64,000 nt of DNA from Sulfurisphaera javensis (GTDB taxonomy: Archaea > Thermoproteota > Thermoprotei_A > Sulfolobales > Sulfolobaceae): contig NZ_AP031322.1 in assembly GCF_041154675.1 (NCBI RefSeq), positions 1,550,001-1,614,000 on the forward strand. Reading direction: 5' to 3'. Both the position numbers and the translations under genes were made by a program. Below are positions 53,403 through 64,000 of this stretch, piece by piece; the stretch's first letter is position 1; each line of letters opens with the position of its first letter. The notes beneath the pieces were generated by a model that was not told where the DNA came from, did not search any database, and worked only from the letters and a program-made list of their open reading frames with translations.

Positions 53403-54959
53403 TTATCTTGTTCTAACTAGTTCTTCTTCTTTTATAGTTTCTTTGGGTTTCCATCCCATTGCCATTGCTACAATAGTCCCTATAACAGAGACTAGAAGAT
53501 TTATCCCTAAAGCAATTAACGCTATATAAATTCCACCAATTGGTGTTGATAGTGTTGATACACTTAATTGACCAAAGTGATTTACATAAGCTGTTATTAG
53601 CACACCGCTTACCACGCCAGCAATTAAACCAGCTAATAGTGATCTTCCCTCTAATTTATTAGTAAACAATCCAAGAAATACTGGCGGTAATGCTTGTAAT
53701 ACTATTATTCCTCCCAAAAGTTGTAGACCAATAGCAAAGTTTAATGGAACTATGAAGATAAACGCTAAAGCTAAGAATTTGAAGGCAGTTGAGATCCACT
53801 TTGCTAATGTGGCTTCACCCCTAGGTGTTAAATCTCTGAATTCTCTTACTACATTCCTTACTAGGAGGTTTGCTGATCCAATAGCCATTATTGAAGCTGG
53901 AACTAAACCACCTATAAATATTCCTAAGAATGCTATTCCATTAAACCAGTCTGGCATTGAATATGCTAATAATGCTGGTACTGCAGTTAGCCCATCATAT
54001 TTCACTGTTAATGAGAGAGCTGGAGGAATGGTATAAACTAAAATTCCAAAAAGTGCTAGCAATGCTAACCCAATACCGTATAATGGAAGTAATGCTGTAC
54101 CGTACTTTAATTTAGTTTTATCTTCAGCACTTAAAGATCCGTTTATTGCGTGAGGATATAAATATAATGCCATTGCACTGCCAACTGCTAAGGTCCAGAA
54201 TGCGGGAATTGCTGATGATGGAAGTGAAGGGAATAATGCATATAGTTTTGCTTCATTTTTTGCGCTCAAAGTAGAACTTACTGAACTAAAAGCATGAGTA
54301 AAACCACCAATGCTTAATGGAACAGCAATTATTGTGGCTAAAACTGTTATCCAAATCAAAATATCTTTAAATACACCAGTTAGTGCGGCCCCTCTTAGTC
54401 CACTTGTTATAGTAAAAGCTGCAAGAATGATAAACGCAATTAGAAGAGATAAATCAAGAGTAAGGTGAGTTGGTGGTAAGCCTAAGCCTACTAATAGAAC
54501 TATAAGAACGGCTTCCATGCCCACTATTTGTAAGGCTATATACGGTATCTCAGCTACTGCACCTACTAAAGCAACAGCAATTGCTAAGGATTTACTATTA
54601 AATCTATCTTTTACGAAATCAGCTGCTGTCACATATCCCCTATTTCTTGAAACGGTCCATAGTCTAGGCATAGTTATAAGCGCTATTGGAAATGTTAAAG
54701 CAACATACATTACGGCAAAGTATGCTAAAGCACCTTTTCCAAATGCTAATTCTGGTACTGCAATAAAAGTATAAGCAGTATATAAGTCAGCACCCATTAA
54801 AAACCATACTAATAACCATCCTAATCTTCTTCCTCCTAATCCCCATTCATCTAACCTACTTAAGTCTCCTCTTCTCCATCTAGCTCCATAAAAGCCTAAA
54901 AAAGCGAAGATTGCAAAAAGTGCTATAAAAATTCCAAGTGTAAGTGTATCTACATTCAT
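53403..54959 (-). CDS. Sodium/solute symporter (SSS family)
   Basis: A 518-residue protein with about 13 helices. The N-terminus has [37 protein letters not shown], close to the monocarboxylate/proline-type SSS members, and [13 protein letters not shown] in the next loop. The upstream 68-residue protein overlaps it by 4 bp (ATGA), an arrangement found with DUF3311 partners of MctP-like transporters. Probably imports a carboxylate or amino acid with Na+ or H+. Confidence 0.87.
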   Translation of the reverse strand: MNVDTLTLGIFIALFAIFAFLGFYGARWRRGDLSRLDEWGLGGRRLGWLLVWFLMGADLYTAYTFIAVPELAFGKGALAYFAVMYVALTFPIALITMPRLWTVSRNRGYVTAADFVKDRFNSKSLAIAVALVGAVAEIPYIALQIVGMEAVLIVLLVGLGLPPTHLTLDLSLLIAFIILAAFTITSGLRGAALTGVFKDILIWITVLATIIAVPLSIGGFTHAFSSVSSTLSAKNEAKLYALFPSLPSSAIPAFWTLAVGSAMALYLYPHAINGSLSAEDKTKLKYGTALLPLYGIGLALLALFGILVYTIPPALSLTVKYDGLTAVPALLAYSMPDWFNGIAFLGIFIGGLVPASIMAIGSANLLVRNVVREFRDLTPRGEATLAKWISTAFKFLALAFIFIVPLNFAIGLQLLGGIIVLQALPPVFLGLFTNKLEGRSLLAGLIAGVVSGVLITAYVNHFGQLSVSTLSTPIGGIYIALIALGINLLVSVIGTIVAMAMGWKPKETIKEEELVRTR

Positions 54960-55162
54960 TTTTTCTCACCTTCTTCCTTTACGAAATAGGCTACAAGAAA
55001 TGAAATAACGGTAGTTACTCCTAGCATTAGTATTTGATACCAATAGAACATTGGTAGGCCAGCAATTGTAGGATTAACTTTATCATATAGAGGAAATAGG
55101 GAGTACAGTATAAGAATTATTATAACTACAATTAGCATTGCTATATAGTATGCGGAATTCAC
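54956..55162 (-). CDS. DUF3311 small membrane partner of the SSS symporter
   Basis: A 68-residue protein with two helices (about residues 5-25 and 43-62). The linking segment [22 protein letters not shown] is the DUF3311 signature. Its stop overlaps the symporter start, so they are translated together. DUF3311 proteins regularly accompany SSS carboxylate transporters; their exact role is not known. Confidence 0.82.
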   Translation of the reverse strand: MNSAYYIAMLIVVIIILILYSLFPLYDKVNPTIAGLPMFYWYQILMLGVTTVISFLVAYFVKEEGEKK

Positions 55163-55387
55163 AAATATTTATCAAATAAAGAGATTAATATGCTTTAATT
55201 TATATTGTTATTATAGAGAATTAAAAAATCGACTCCAATATTAAAAAAGTATAAATAAACTACAAACATTAAATAATAAAGCCTATGAGATTTTAAAAAT
55301 ATTAATTTAGATATAGAACAATACTAATTCCTTAATTTAACGAGATTTTATCCTATGTCTAAAATAATTATTTTGACAGCTTAATAT

Positions 55388-55627
55388 TTAAGAAGTCATG
55401 GGAGAAACTAAAATCACATTATCTCCTCTTATTATAATAGTACCAACTTTTCTTGTACTCCCATCATTCATAACTTCTTCAGAATTTTCTAATACTAAAT
55501 TCATGTGCATATCATAACTTTTCAAAGTACCTCTTACTATTTTATCTCCTTTTAATTTAACTAGTACTGTAGAACCTAAAGATTCAGCCAAAACCTTGTG
55601 AGCTGTTTCTGCCAAGTTAACTCCCAT
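55388..55627 (-). CDS. Sm-like archaeal RNA-binding protein (Lsm)
   Basis: A 79-residue Sm-fold protein. Sm1: [31 protein letters not shown]; Sm2: [15 protein letters not shown]. Such proteins form heptameric or hexameric rings that bind U-rich RNA. The ATG at 55627 is chosen because a TATA-like ATATTTATA (about 55645-55657) is 20-30 nt upstream; longer readings run into the IS6-type element, whose end is at 55673. The promoter box itself seems intact. Confidence 0.87.
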   Translation of the reverse strand: MGVNLAETAHKVLAESLGSTVLVKLKGDKIVRGTLKSYDMHMNLVLENSEEVMNDGSTRKVGTIIIRGDNVILVSPMTS

Positions 55628-55672
55628 ATTGAGTATAGTTAAACAGTATAAATATTTTACCTCTTTTGTCTC

Positions 55673-56444
55673 GAGTGTGTCCAACAATTTCTTTCACCTT
55701 TTATAAACGGAAAGAGTAAGGTTGAATATTAATAGGAAACTACCGAACCATGCCTTCAAACTTGTTTTACTTGAATTCCAAGGGAAGTGAAAATCCATCA
55801 CGGAAAGTCTATGCTTTACACTTCTAAACACTTGTTCAACCACATTTCTCTTCCCAAATCTCACATGTTCGTGTTTTACCTTCAAGAGGGAGAAGTAGTT
55901 GTATGCTGGTAAACCATCGTGGATATAATAATCATCTAGTTCTTTATCAAGGATTTTAATCTTAATCCTCCTCATGTTATTTACAAGTACTATAACGTCT
56001 AATCCACTTCTTGCTTCTGTTATCATGAAGAAGGGAACAAAACCAGTGTTAACATCTCTAACAACCCATAAGTAGTATATTAACCCATTGACTAACAAGA
56101 TCTTAGTCTCATCAACAGCATAATAACCAGAAAGAGAAATATTTGATAAGGCAAAGTTACTAAGCCTTCTCCAATAGTAATGTACTCTTTGGAATATTAG
56201 CCTTTCTCAAGGATAATCCCAAGTAGTATATAGCAAGAGCTTTAGCAATATTCATCAAGTCCCAGAATTTAGGAGAAAAAAGCTTATTATACAATAAAAA
56301 GTAATAAATTACTTGGGACAGGAGGGGGACATTAAGATTAAACTTGTGCATTTAATGTTTCCCCAAGTAGAACCTCTCCTGTCCCTTTATAAGGTATTAC
56401 TACAATAAATTTCTAACAACTTAACAAAATTGTTGGACACACTC
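55673..56444 (-). mobile_element. IS6-family insertion sequence, ISC774-like size
   Basis: Terminal inverted repeats GAGTGTGTCCAACAATTT occur at 55673-55690 and, inverted, at 56427-56444, giving a 772-bp element. The transposase is on the minus strand and shows the DDE pattern. ISC774 of Sulfolobus is an IS6 element of almost the same length, but I cannot align to it here. TCTC flanks both ends; no convincing 8-bp target duplication is visible, so the insertion may be old or rearranged. Confidence 0.82.
55694..56351 (-). pseudogene. IS6-type transposase with a frameshift
   Basis: The first part (from the ATG at 56351, MHKFNLNVPLLSQVIYY to YYLGLSLRKA) ends early at 56160. The second part continues in another frame from about 56190, reading RVHYYWRRLSNFAL and then AVDETKI, WVVRDVNTGF, HDGLPAY and NVVEQVFRSVKHRL. 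These supply the catalytic Asp, Asp and Glu. One frameshift in the region 56165-56190 separates the parts. It is either inactive or depends on programmed frameshifting; inactive is more likely. Confidence 0.75.
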
Positions 56445-56505
56445 TCTCTTCATAAGCACATAATACTCTGTTAAATTAAAAACGAGGAAATACTAAGAAG
56501 TCAGA

Positions 56506-56517
56506 GAAATATAACTT
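56506..56517 (+). promoter_or_regulatory. TATA-like box of the HerA-NurA-type operon
   Basis: GAAATATAACTT lies about 27-38 nt before the GTG at 56544 and about 60 bp beyond the end of the IS element. The operon therefore has its own promoter and does not depend on the IS. Confidence 0.45.
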
Positions 56518-56543
56518 AAGGTAAAAAAGCAAACCTTATCATT

Positions 56544-58127
<1,584 letters not shown>

Positions 58128-58128
58128 A

Positions 58129-61017
58129 ATGTGTGAGTTTAGGCTTAGTGAAACCTCTGCCTCGTCAGAAAGCATTTATAAACTATACGAGTGTGTAATG
58201 AGCAAAACTGAAGTAGTTAACAAACTTAAGTTCTTTAAACAGATAGGAGAAGAGATTCAAAGAATAAAAAGCGCTAGAGAATCACCAGAAATTATTGCTT
58301 TAGTTGCTGATTGGGGACAAGGTAAAACTACTTTGCTTAGTGTGATAGAGGAAGTAGAGAAGGTAACTAGATTAAACTTCGTTGATTTGCTTAAAGGAGA
58401 GATCAATTTTAACAATGAAAGTAAAGTAATCTTAATAGATGAAGTAGAGACAAGTATTGAATATTTACCAGAGTTTAGAGATAAAATAAGAGATTTCTGG
58501 GTAAAGATAAAAGAGATTGCTAATTCAAAGGGGAATAAAGTAATTTACTTATCCATGACTCCTAGTGCTTACTCTAGGATATTTGGAGAAATATTAAAGG
58601 ATCTATTCCCAGAAACTTATGAGGCAATATCACAAAGAGTAAAGAGAATATTCCTTATGCCTCCCTCAAAATTGGAATTCTTAACTGTAATGGATTGTTT
58701 ACTTGAGTTTAATAAAATTGACAAAAAACTCCTTGAATATATGGATTTACCTTATTGGACAATTGGACAAGAAAGAAGAAGACTAACGAGGTTCTTTAAT
58801 GACGTAGTTTGCAAAAGTAGTGAAAGTGAGAATAAAGTAGATTCAATGTTTAAGTTAATTGAAGATAATCAGAATCTTAACGAAGAAGGAGAGACAATAA
58901 GGATAAATGAGGTTATGAAGTTTGAAAAAGAGTTAGATCAGGGTGAGATAAAGAGATTTCACGAAATTTTGCTTAAAAGAATATTCACTGAAAAACCCAT
59001 AGAGGCGTTAAAAGACCATGTAGTAGAAGGTTACTTAGTTGACTATTATTCATGGTTAGAAGTAGCTAAGGAGTTAGACATGGTTGAAGACTTTTTATTA
59101 ACTTACTTAGATGAAAAGGATTCTTTTGATAGAAATCTTTACGTATTTCTCTCTGACAATATAGACAAGGTAATATATGAAAATATAAACAAAGGGAATT
59201 TAGATGAGCTCATCAGTAAGCTAAAAGTTAGAAGTAAAAAGAAGGCTTATGCTTTAACCTGGAGTCTATTTGAGACATTAGTTAATACTAATGTTGGAGG
59301 TTCTGTAGTAGAATTTGAGACTAGAGAACTTAAGGAAAAAGCCATTAAGTTTGTTAACGAAAAATTACTTGATGAAGAGAAAGAAATTGAAGCCTTTATA
59401 TCTTTCCTAAAGTACGGGATGAACCTCGAATTTAAGGAGAAAAAGATAGATAGTTTGCACGTTATCCTCTCGTTCCCTAAGTTTAATGTTATACTCACTA
59501 ATAAGCCAGATAAAATACCAGAGAATGAAATTATTCACGGGATAATAATTCTTTCAGAAGATACATCCCTTGACGCATATTACGATTCTCTTTCAGTAAA
59601 AGTTCTGCATTTACCTTTATCAACTCCGTTAAAGAGGCAAATGCTTTACATTAACTTTTATGAATTGTATTCAAGAGGAATAAGATTAAGGAAAGAGGCA
59701 CTTAAAATTAAGCTAGGAGATGTAATTGATACAGTTTCGATATTTCTTAACTCCATTAATGAAGAGCTAACATTACCTTCCCTACCTTTAACTAAAGGAA
59801 ATAAGCGGCCTATTCAATCCCTTAATTGGATAGTTTTTGCACCAGAAATTTATCCAGCAAAAGCTGATGAGGTGTTTGTAAAAGTTAATGAAATAGTTAA
59901 TGAAAGATTTAGAATCTTTGGTTCAAAACAATTCCACTTAGACGATATAGAGACCTCTGACACTTTCATAAACGATATAGTTCAATACTTTGCCGAGAAC
60001 GAGATAATTAACGTAATAAAAGATAACGTGATCGATTATTCTAATCTGCCCGGGAAAAGAGTAAAAGAGTTTACTAAAATTATTGTGGGCTTACTTAGGC
60101 AGATACTAAAAGATAAGCTTGAAGCGGAAGTAGTTAAATTTGTTCAAGATGAGGAAAAGAGTGAATTACTTAATGCTTTACAAAAAATCTTTGGTACTAA
60201 GAAGAACAGTAGTTTAGAGTTCTTATTATATTCGTCAATTGCGACTGGTGAAATTGCGAATTATGTAAAACTTAGAAATTTAATACCCTTGAAGGCCATC
60301 AAGGAGAAATTAAGTAAAATTAACGTGAACAACGCATATTTTATAACTGCTAAAAAGAGGGAAGCTGGAATAAGGAATGTTTATGACATGATTAATGTAA
60401 TACAAAGTTACATTGAATTAGCGGAAAGAAGTGATGACAAAAACTTCTTAAGATTTGCAATTGTCGTTTTTTCTCTATATAAACAACTAAACAAATTCCT
60501 AGATGAAATATCATTAGCAGAAGAAGAGATAGCAAAAATACAAAACGAGATTAACAAGAAAATTGAAATAATAAGAAGAGCTAAAAGTCTTGTCAATGTA
60601 GAAAAGATTGACGAAGAAGAACTTATTTCTAAGATACCAGATTTTGTCAATAAAATAAAAGACAGTCTAATGAAAGTTATAAAAGAAGAAGACCCAGAAA
60701 ATATAATGAATTTCATAGAGACTGTTAAAAAAATTAATGGAAATGACTCCAATAATTTACTCTTGATAATCTGGGAAAGTATAAAAATAATCATGGATGG
60801 AGCATCATTACCACTTACTCAAAAATTGAAAGAAGTATTTTCTCCGATTTTACCTTTAGCAGGAATTAATAACTATTTAATTAAACTAGAAGCTGAATTA
60901 AAAGAAATAGAAAAAATTAGTCCGGAAATAGTTAAATTACAAAGTCAATTAAATGAGAAAAAGAAGGAAGTTGAGAAACTTGTAAAGGAAATTAAGAAGG
61001 AAATTGGTGAAGATTAA
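58129..61017 (+). CDS. Large P-loop NTPase of unknown family, 962 aa
   Basis: The N-terminus contains a KAP/AAA-like P-loop, LVADWGQGKTTLL (about 58-70), a Walker B VILIDEVETS (100-109) and a sensor-like VIYLSMTPSAY (138-148). The long middle has no recognised domain. The C-terminus has coiled-coil stretches near 790-845 and 915-960. It is not Rad50, because it lacks the split ABC head and zinc hook. It starts two bases after the HerA stop. Likely a regulator or loader in the same complex; function not known. Confidence 0.75.
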   Translation: MCEFRLSETSASSESIYKLYECVMSKTEVVNKLKFFKQIGEEIQRIKSARESPEIIALVADWGQGKTTLLSVIEEVEKVTRLNFVDLLKGEINFNNESKVILIDEVETSIEYLPEFRDKIRDFWVKIKEIANSKGNKVIYLSMTPSAYSRIFGEILKDLFPETYEAISQRVKRIFLMPPSKLEFLTVMDCLLEFNKIDKKLLEYMDLPYWTIGQERRRLTRFFNDVVCKSSESENKVDSMFKLIEDNQNLNEEGETIRINEVMKFEKELDQGEIKRFHEILLKRIFTEKPIEALKDHVVEGYLVDYYSWLEVAKELDMVEDFLLTYLDEKDSFDRNLYVFLSDNIDKVIYENINKGNLDELISKLKVRSKKKAYALTWSLFETLVNTNVGGSVVEFETRELKEKAIKFVNEKLLDEEKEIEAFISFLKYGMNLEFKEKKIDSLHVILSFPKFNVILTNKPDKIPENEIIHGIIILSEDTSLDAYYDSLSVKVLHLPLSTPLKRQMLYINFYELYSRGIRLRKEALKIKLGDVIDTVSIFLNSINEELTLPSLPLTKGNKRPIQSLNWIVFAPEIYPAKADEVFVKVNEIVNERFRIFGSKQFHLDDIETSDTFINDIVQYFAENEIINVIKDNVIDYSNLPGKRVKEFTKIIVGLLRQILKDKLEAEVVKFVQDEEKSELLNALQKIFGTKKNSSLEFLLYSSIATGEIANYVKLRNLIPLKAIKEKLSKINVNNAYFITAKKREAGIRNVYDMINVIQSYIELAERSDDKNFLRFAIVVFSLYKQLNKFLDEISLAEEEIAKIQNEINKKIEIIRRAKSLVNVEKIDEEELISKIPDFVNKIKDSLMKVIKEEDPENIMNFIETVKKINGNDSNNLLLIIWESIKIIMDGASLPLTQKLKEVFSPILPLAGINNYLIKLEAELKEIEKISPEIVKLQSQLNEKKKEVEKLVKEIKKEIGED

Positions 61018-61643
61018 TGCAACTAATTGAATTGGTCGAATTAATTTCTTCTAAAAAGAGAGAGTTTAGTAAGGATAAAATAGAATATGAGTTAAGGAAA
61101 ACTCTTAATGATCTTTCTAGTTTAAGAAAATCTTTAGAGAAAATTAGGGATATAAAGGGCAAAATGCTATTCTGCAATGACTTAATAAAAGATGAGAAAG
61201 AAAGAATACTTAACTCTAATGACCCAGAATACATCTCTAAATTGATTGATATTATGTATGAAAAAGTTATTGCTTGTTATAGGAAAATGGAGGAAGAAAA
61301 AAGAAAGAAAATAGAAGAAGAAACTAAAGAAATAAGAGAGATTAATACAAAACTTTTACTTTATAAGAAAATATTAAAGAATATATTTAATGAAAATATC
61401 GATATTTATATGTTAAATGATAAATCAGAAGACTTAGAAGAAGAAATAAAGAAGGGTAAAGAGGAGTTAACTCAACTATATAACGTCTTAAAGTCTAAAG
61501 CAGGTGAAAACTTAGAGCTACTTATTGAATTAGTTGATAATAATGAGATAGAAATAGATAGTAGAAACTATGATGAAGTAATAGAATTAATAAAATTTTT
61601 AGTAAGCAAAGGAATTTCTCTGTCTTTAAGGTTTTCAAAATGA
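61017..61643 (+). CDS. Coiled-coil protein, 208 aa
   Basis: Highly charged, Lys/Glu/Ile-rich. Long helices with heptad character cover about residues 10-60 and 75-160 (for example RKMEEEKRKKIEEETKEI and SEDLEEEIKKGKEELTQL). The ATG overlaps the stop of the 962-aa gene by one base, and its own stop overlaps the NurA-type start (ATGA). Probably an adaptor or structural partner of the large NTPase. No family recognised. Confidence 0.7.
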   Translation: MQLIELVELISSKKREFSKDKIEYELRKTLNDLSSLRKSLEKIRDIKGKMLFCNDLIKDEKERILNSNDPEYISKLIDIMYEKVIACYRKMEEEKRKKIEEETKEIREINTKLLLYKKILKNIFNENIDIYMLNDKSEDLEEEIKKGKEELTQLYNVLKSKAGENLELLIELVDNNEIEIDSRNYDEVIELIKFLVSKGISLSLRFSK

Positions 61644-62620
61644 GTGACATAATTGATAAAATAAAAAAATTAGCAATAGAGGAAAAGGAAAAAGCAAATA
61701 AGTTAAAGGCTGATGTCATTCTCTTGGCTGAAGATATAAGAAAAGGGAGACTGAATATTGAATTCAAAAAAATAGATGAAAAAGTAAATGAACATAACGC
61801 ATGTGCCATTGATGGTGGAAAATACGAGGTTGATCTTGGTGATTCGTATCTAATCATTGCAAAGGCAGTTACTGTTATGGGAAAATACGGTGAAGTGAAA
61901 GAAATTCCTCCTACAATAGTTAGGGATTTTAAAATAATTAGTGACTATTATGGAGAAGATGAGGTTAAAAAACATTCAATATCCTTAATGCTAACTTTAG
62001 AAACTAATTTACTTTCTCGAGCAAATTGCGAAAAGATCTTCATTGACGGGCCTTTACTTGATCCACCAGTTTATGAACCTTCATTAGAAGAATATTTCAT
62101 AGTTAGAAGCAATATTATACAGAAAAAGAAACCTATTGGAATAGTGAAAAGATTTAGTCATAGGATTTTAATTAAAGAATTAGAAAATGAGGGATATAAT
62201 TTATTAAACATGAGGGAAAGTTATCTTGTCACTACCTTAATTATGGAGTTAAGGAAAAATATGAAAAATAAGGATACTGTAATGCTTGGCTGGATAGATT
62301 GGGATGAGGTATTTAAGAGAGGGGAAATTATTTCCGATTTAGAGGGACTAAGTAAGGCTTATCAGAAGTTTAATACTAAAATTTATTCTGCATACTTTCA
62401 GTTAAGTGCTATATCTCCAATAGTAAGAATTGACTCTCTTATTCCTGAAGAGTTAGAGTACATAAAGGCATGGGGAATAGAAGGGGAAAAGGAAGTAACT
62501 ATCTTAAATAAACTTGCTGATAGTTTAGCAAAAATAAAAAATGAGGAAGTTAAGAGTTATGTCACCCTATTTCAATCAATTAAAGGGACTGATTTCTTTT
62601 CATATCTGTCGAGGTTTTAG
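61640..62620 (+). CDS. NurA-domain nuclease
   Basis: A 326-residue protein with the NurA core: CAIDGGKYEVDLGDSYLIIA (Asp58 in the IDG motif), LTLETNLL (Glu121), and FIDGPLLDPP (Asp136), the expected two-metal ligands, then a helical part and IDWDEVFKRGEII. NurA proteins are nucleases that form toroidal dimers on HerA hexamers. It is the last gene of the operon, whose first gene is HerA-like. Its 3' end overlaps the convergent Sso10a-like gene by 41 bp. Confidence 0.85.
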   Translation: MSDIIDKIKKLAIEEKEKANKLKADVILLAEDIRKGRLNIEFKKIDEKVNEHNACAIDGGKYEVDLGDSYLIIAKAVTVMGKYGEVKEIPPTIVRDFKIISDYYGEDEVKKHSISLMLTLETNLLSRANCEKIFIDGPLLDPPVYEPSLEEYFIVRSNIIQKKKPIGIVKRFSHRILIKELENEGYNLLNMRESYLVTTLIMELRKNMKNKDTVMLGWIDWDEVFKRGEIISDLEGLSKAYQKFNTKIYSAYFQLSAISPIVRIDSLIPEELEYIKAWGIEGEKEVTILNKLADSLAKIKNEEVKSYVTLFQSIKGTDFFSYLSRF

Positions 62621-62939
62621 CTTTCTTTTTCGTTTTTATTAGCTTAATCAAATCTGAAACATTTTTCTTTTCTTTTTCGTACTCTTTTAATACTTCTACA
62701 TATTTTCTCAACCTTTCAAGTGCATCTTTACCTTTTTCTGTTAAACTATACTTAGGATTCTTTTCGGTTTTTTCTTTTGTAATATAGCCTTCTTCTTCTA
62801 AAAATTTTAAATATCTATTGAGTTCAATCAAATTAATTCCAGAAGCATACATAATCCTAGTTTTAGTAACATTTTCGTTACAAGCATTAAGAATAGAAAA
62901 AAGTATCTCAAGAGAGCTCCTTTTAACTCTTTTACTCAT
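62580..62939 (-). CDS. Sso10a-like winged-helix DNA-binding protein
   Basis: A 119-residue protein resembling Sso10a/HTH_45: SSLEILFSILNACNENVTKTRIMYASGINLIELNRYLKFLEEEGYI, then KYSLTEKGKDALERLRKYVEVLKEYEKEK, a helix that would form the antiparallel coiled-coil dimer. A basic C-terminal tail follows. Such proteins bind DNA as chromatin or regulatory factors. It is convergent with the nurA-like gene and close enough to regulate the operon. Confidence 0.8.
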   Translation of the reverse strand: MSKRVKRSSLEILFSILNACNENVTKTRIMYASGINLIELNRYLKFLEEEGYITKEKTEKNPKYSLTEKGKDALERLRKYVEVLKEYEKEKKNVSDLIKLIKTKKKAKTSTDMKRNQSL

Positions 62940-63030
62940 TGTAATATTTATATCGCATAATGTATTTAAATGTTACGTGGTAAAAATAGTTACAGTTAAC
63001 TCTTAGTTTCTTAAAAAAGTAGAAAATAAC

Positions 63031-63363
63031 ATGATTTATGATTTAAAAAGGATAGATAACAAATTTGTAGAATTATTATTGGAAGAGTACTTTTCAGATA
63101 ACAATAGCGTGGTTAACGATTTTTATATAGTTAAGCTAGTTGAAGATGAGGAAAAGAAAGTATATAGGTTTAAAGTCTGGTTGTTTAGGCCAACTGATAC
63201 TAAAGTTGATGGATTTACTGGTTATCTATATTTTTATAGAAATAAGGTTGTAATGAAACTGCCAGGTTTGAAAGAAATAAGAATTAGCGAGGAATTAATT
63301 GAAAAGATTATATATTTATTCGAGCAAGTATATTTAAGACTTGGTAGACAGAAAGTTCTTTAA
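63031..63363 (+). CDS. Hypothetical protein, 110 aa
   Basis: A soluble alpha/beta protein with FVELLLEEYFSDNNSVVNDFY at the start and YLYFYRNKVVMKLPGLKEI in the middle. No family recognised. It is divergent from the Sso10a-like gene and overlaps the next minus-strand gene by 30 bp. Possibly an accessory of the HerA-type operon, but only by closeness. Confidence 0.5.
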   Translation: MIYDLKRIDNKFVELLLEEYFSDNNSVVNDFYIVKLVEDEEKKVYRFKVWLFRPTDTKVDGFTGYLYFYRNKVVMKLPGLKEIRISEELIEKIIYLFEQVYLRLGRQKVL

Positions 63364-63855
63364 CCATTGTAAAACTTTCTCATCGTTATTATCTTCTAAA
63401 AATTTCATATAACTAACAATAAAGTCCTTTAGATCAGAACACCTATTTAAATAGTCTTTCAAGGCTTTTATTGCAAATGTTTTATTAATCTTATATTCTC
63501 TTCTTTCTCTCTCAAACTCTATCATCGTTCTATCCTCATAAAAAACTATCCTGCCAATGAGGCTATCTTCGTTCAGAATATCGTACTCCACACCATAAAT
63601 AGTCTCGCTAATGTAACTCCCATCATCAAAGACCTTTACCGGTTTTTCCTTAAAGTAACTACCCTTAATTACAGTAATTCCTAAGATTCTTAAATATCTC
63701 CTAGTTAACTCTAGGACCTCATTCTCACTACATTTATTGCCCTTATTATGAGAAATCAAATGCTTTATATCATCTTCAAATACTTTTCTTCCTCTAATTA
63801 GTCCACTGTTAAATAATATATCTAAGATTTCTAATACTTCTTTTTCACATTCCAT
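63334..63855 (-). CDS. Hypothetical protein, 173 aa
   Basis: A charged soluble protein: ECEKEVLEILDILFNSGLI near the start, then GSYISETIYGVEYDILNEDSLIGRIVFYEDRTMIEFERERREYKINKTFA, and a helical C-terminus KFLEDNNDEKVLQWLKNFL. The middle segment resembles the layout of the 110-aa neighbour (a beta-rich block followed by a helix), so the two may be distant relatives. Family not recognised. Confidence 0.5.
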   Translation of the reverse strand: MECEKEVLEILDILFNSGLIRGRKVFEDDIKHLISHNKGNKCSENEVLELTRRYLRILGITVIKGSYFKEKPVKVFDDGSYISETIYGVEYDILNEDSLIGRIVFYEDRTMIEFERERREYKINKTFAIKALKDYLNRCSDLKDFIVSYMKFLEDNNDEKVLQWLKNFLSTKS

Positions 63856-63879
63856 AACGAATTCTTTGATAGGAAGCTT

Positions 63880-64000
63880 TTAAACTATTATCTCCTCTTT
63901 CATATCGTTATTCATTACCCTTTCAGCTAAAACCTTTATTTCTGGCACTACTGGTAAATCCTCAATACTACCATAAAATTGGAAAATTGAATCATAAAAT
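63880..64000 (-). CDS. 3' end of an unidentified protein, cut by the window edge
   Basis: The last 39 codons of a minus-strand gene, with residues FYDSIFQFYGSIEDLP followed by VVPEIKVLAERVMNNDMKEEIIV and a TAA at 63880-63882. The stop lies 24 bp upstream of the 173-aa gene start, so they may be one operon. Family not assignable from this piece. Confidence 0.5.
   Translation of the reverse strand, partial: FYDSIFQFYGSIEDLPVVPEIKVLAERVMNNDMKEEIIV

Noticed and set aside
56160-56351. 63-aa frame as an independent small gene
   Set aside because: It lies between the IS6-type terminal repeats and reads as the N-terminal part of the frameshifted transposase.
60408-60794. 128-codon minus-strand frame opposite the 962-aa gene
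   Set aside because: It is a low-complexity Ser/Ile/Leu-rich shadow of Lys/Glu-rich coding sequence.

Overview
The window is AT-rich and reads as chromosome of a thermoacidophilic crenarchaeon of the order Sulfolobales. The evidence is protein content: a DUF929 thioredoxin-like protein, an Sso10a-type DNA-binding protein, an archaeal Sm protein, HerA and NurA proteins, an IS6-type element close in size to ISC774, and an ABC binding protein with a Thr/Pro stalk and C-terminal membrane anchor. Many first genes look leaderless, with a TATA-like box about 24-30 nt before the start codon. Genes inside operons more often carry a GGTGA-type ribosome site. I saw no tRNA, rRNA or CRISPR array.

Layout. 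0-9.5 kb: scattered housekeeping and unknown genes (hemerythrin-like protein, APC permease, UPF0248 protein, nitroreductase, TrpB2, a stand-alone PEP-synthase N-domain, an EamA exporter). 9.4-17.7 kb: a complete peptide/sugar-type ABC importer (dppFDCB on the minus strand, a secreted propeller-like protein and the binding protein on the plus strand). The binding protein looks circularly permuted. 18-22 kb: indolepyruvate:ferredoxin oxidoreductase IorAB with an aminotransferase (amino acid to 2-oxoacid to acyl-CoA). 22-26 kb: an amidohydrolase, then an acetate transporter divergent from acetyl-CoA synthetase. 26-39 kb: an aromatic-compound region with an HpaB-type hydroxylase, extradiol dioxygenase and FAH-family enzyme in one operon, a flavin reductase and HTH_10 regulator beside it, and a dienelactone hydrolase, Rieske ferredoxin, muconolactone-isomerase-like protein, MFS transporter and acetoacetate-decarboxylase-like protein further on. 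39-55 kb: transporters, a HEPN/MNT toxin-antitoxin-like pair inside a perfect 77-bp inverted repeat, a lone molybdopterin hydroxylase subunit, and a PadR-ABC export operon with an operator-like palindrome. 55-64 kb: an Sm-protein gene with a frameshifted IS6-type element just upstream, then a tight four-gene operon: HerA-like ATPase, 962-aa P-loop protein, coiled-coil protein, NurA-like nuclease.

The best candidate for an undescribed system is the 56.5-62.6 kb operon. It pairs HerA-like and NurA-like proteins with two proteins that I cannot assign to Rad50 or Mre11. The second most interesting item is the HEPN/MNT cassette, bounded by 77-bp inverted repeats that are themselves imperfect palindromes. 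A decayed second HEPN/MNT pair and a diverged copy of the repeat lie about 11 kb away. The third is the apparent circular permutation of the solute-binding protein.
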